From: Cyanophora paradoxa
Taxonomy: Eukaryota > Glaucocystophyceae > Cyanophorales > Cyanophoraceae
DNA: 64,000 nt
Assembly (NCBI GenBank): GCA_004431415.1
Contig: QPMI01000439.1
Span: forward strand, 434,001 to 498,000
Reading direction: 5' to 3'
Shown here: piece after piece, positions 63,011 to 64,000 of the stretch
How positions within the stretch are numbered: the first letter of the stretch is position 1
How the letters are laid out: each line of letters begins with the position of its first letter
Program-made: the position numbers and the translations under genes
The notes under the pieces: model-generated
The model's database searches: none
Told to the model about the DNA's origin: nothing
Seen by the model: only the letters and a program-made list of their open reading frames with translations

Positions 63011-64000
63011 ATGAGAAAGTGCTCGAGAGGCTGGCGATCCGGTATACAGGCGGTGCGGTGCGCGGTGGCACTGTACCGGGCGGCGTTGCTTGTAGCCGAC
63101 GGCGGCTGGGCTGCGCGGAGGGATCCGCTTCGTAATCCAATCGCGTTCCACGGAGGAAGGAAGAGCGTCGTGCGGAACTCGGTCCACCACTCCTGACTCT
63201 CTAGCTTCACAACCGCGTACGGTTCGTGCTTCCGCGTGCGGGTCGCCGGGTGATTAGCTCGAGGAGGCGGCCGGTGAATGTGGATAGAGTCCTCGGTCCA
63301 CTGGCAGGCGCCTGACTCCGGCTCAGAGTGGTCGCAGCGCTGGCGCGCCGCCTTGGCTGTCGCATCGTCCGTCGTGTACCGCGCATCGCACTCATCTTTG
63401 AGCATCGTGCACTTGTAGAATCGGGCGGCGCCCTCCCGTCGCCGTCGCGGATCGTGCGGTCGCGCCAGATCCAATGTTCCAGGCGGACTACACGCGAGCG
63501 CCCATCGTCTTCATCGCGCTTCTCCATTTGCTAACGATGCGCGTCAGGTAGCCCTGCGGGTGCCAGCGAACTGTCCCTCACGTACGGCGGGCTCATCAGG
63601 TTCGCTTCGAAAGCGTCTGCTGGCGCCGCGCCCCTGCTTGAGCACGTGCATGGGAAGCGCAGGGAGCGTGGGAGCTTCCTCGCGGGACGGGCTCGCAGAT
63701 TGCGCGGAGGAAGTCTGGAACCACGACGGCGCCCGGCTGAGACGCTGGCGACGCGGCCGCTGCCCAGAGGCTCGCCCAGTCCAGAACGGTGCGCCGTCCG
63801 GCCCGTGATGTCCGCCGCGTCAGCAGATCGTGTTCCCACAGAACGCGCGGCGCTGCGAGGAGGCTGCGGTAGAAGCGTAGTGAGGACGAATCTTCGTTCG
63901 AGTCGAGGATGCGGGAGGCCGAGTCAGGTGCGACCTTCCCGAGTCGAGGATGTAGCCTCCGCATTCATATTTCGGGCTATAGCGAGGGCTAGATGATCGC

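Larger units (their letters stand above)
57906..64000 (-). mobile_element. Retroelement on the minus strand with RNase H-like and Ulp1-like domains
   Basis: A 14-T run at 57906-57919 is a poly(A) tail when read on the minus strand and directly abuts viral sequence, as expected for a non-LTR insertion. Upstream on the minus strand come about 170 nt of untranslated sequence, a proline-rich coding tail, a Ulp1-type protease, an unidentified stretch and an RNase H-like domain. The element continues beyond 64,000, where a reverse transcriptase would be expected. Frames shift often, so this copy is probably dead. Classification as LINE rests on the poly(A) end and RNase H, not on a visible reverse transcriptase. 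Confidence 0.6.

Overview
The window has three parts with different composition. Positions 1 to about 32,900 are GC-rich nuclear DNA of a microbial eukaryote, with genes broken into many short exons. Positions about 32,937 to 57,905 are an AT-richer, intron-free integrated DNA virus of the Polinton or Polinton-like virus (PLV) type. Positions 57,906 to 64,000 are a GC-rich retroelement lying on the minus strand. Very GC-rich exons, short introns, many GC-AG introns and an integrated PLV suggest a unicellular alga, such as a haptophyte or pelagophyte. The species cannot be fixed from the sequence.

Host part. A minus-strand gene of unknown function occupies 1-1,700. An intergenic stretch with three non-autonomous DNA transposons follows: two short inverted-repeat elements and one hAT-like element with a perfect 8-bp target duplication. 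A minus-strand patatin-like phospholipase gene (9,274 down to about 4,797) is divergent from a plus-strand UV damage endonuclease gene (9,821-12,658). A very large ADCY10-like soluble adenylyl cyclase gene (about 13,973-30,865, dozens of introns) comes next. It carries tandem class III cyclase domains, a STAND/AAA-type ATPase and a long helical-repeat C-terminus. A minus-strand gene of unknown function (32,664-31,518) abuts the provirus.

Provirus. From left to right it holds repeat arrays and hairpins, two minor-capsid-type genes transcribed divergently, a double-jelly-roll major capsid protein, a packaging ATPase, small proteins, a primase-helicase, a protein-primed family B DNA polymerase and an rve integrase. 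The right half is an attachment module: a minus-strand patatin phospholipase fused to a discoidin domain, a long phage-style fibre with FAHTH repeats and a knob, three tandem paralogous fibre genes (two capped by C1q-like domains), and the first codons of a further gene cut off by the retroelement. Capsid protein, ATPase, helicase and integrase are open. Polymerase, phospholipase and fibre genes are broken by single-base frameshifts, so the copy is either decaying or contains sequencing errors.

Retroelement. A poly(T) run at 57,906-57,919, which is a poly(A) tail on the minus strand, marks its 3' end inside a viral gene. Reading leftwards from the window edge it encodes an RNase H-like domain, an unidentified stretch, a Ulp1/C48-type cysteine protease and a proline-rich tail.

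The most unusual observations are the viral phospholipase-discoidin fusion beside a multi-fibre module, three copies of a hairpin built from 10-bp repeats, copies of exon ends with their splice donors inside host introns, a strand-linked GTACCCC motif in host introns, and a Ulp1 protease in a retroelement.
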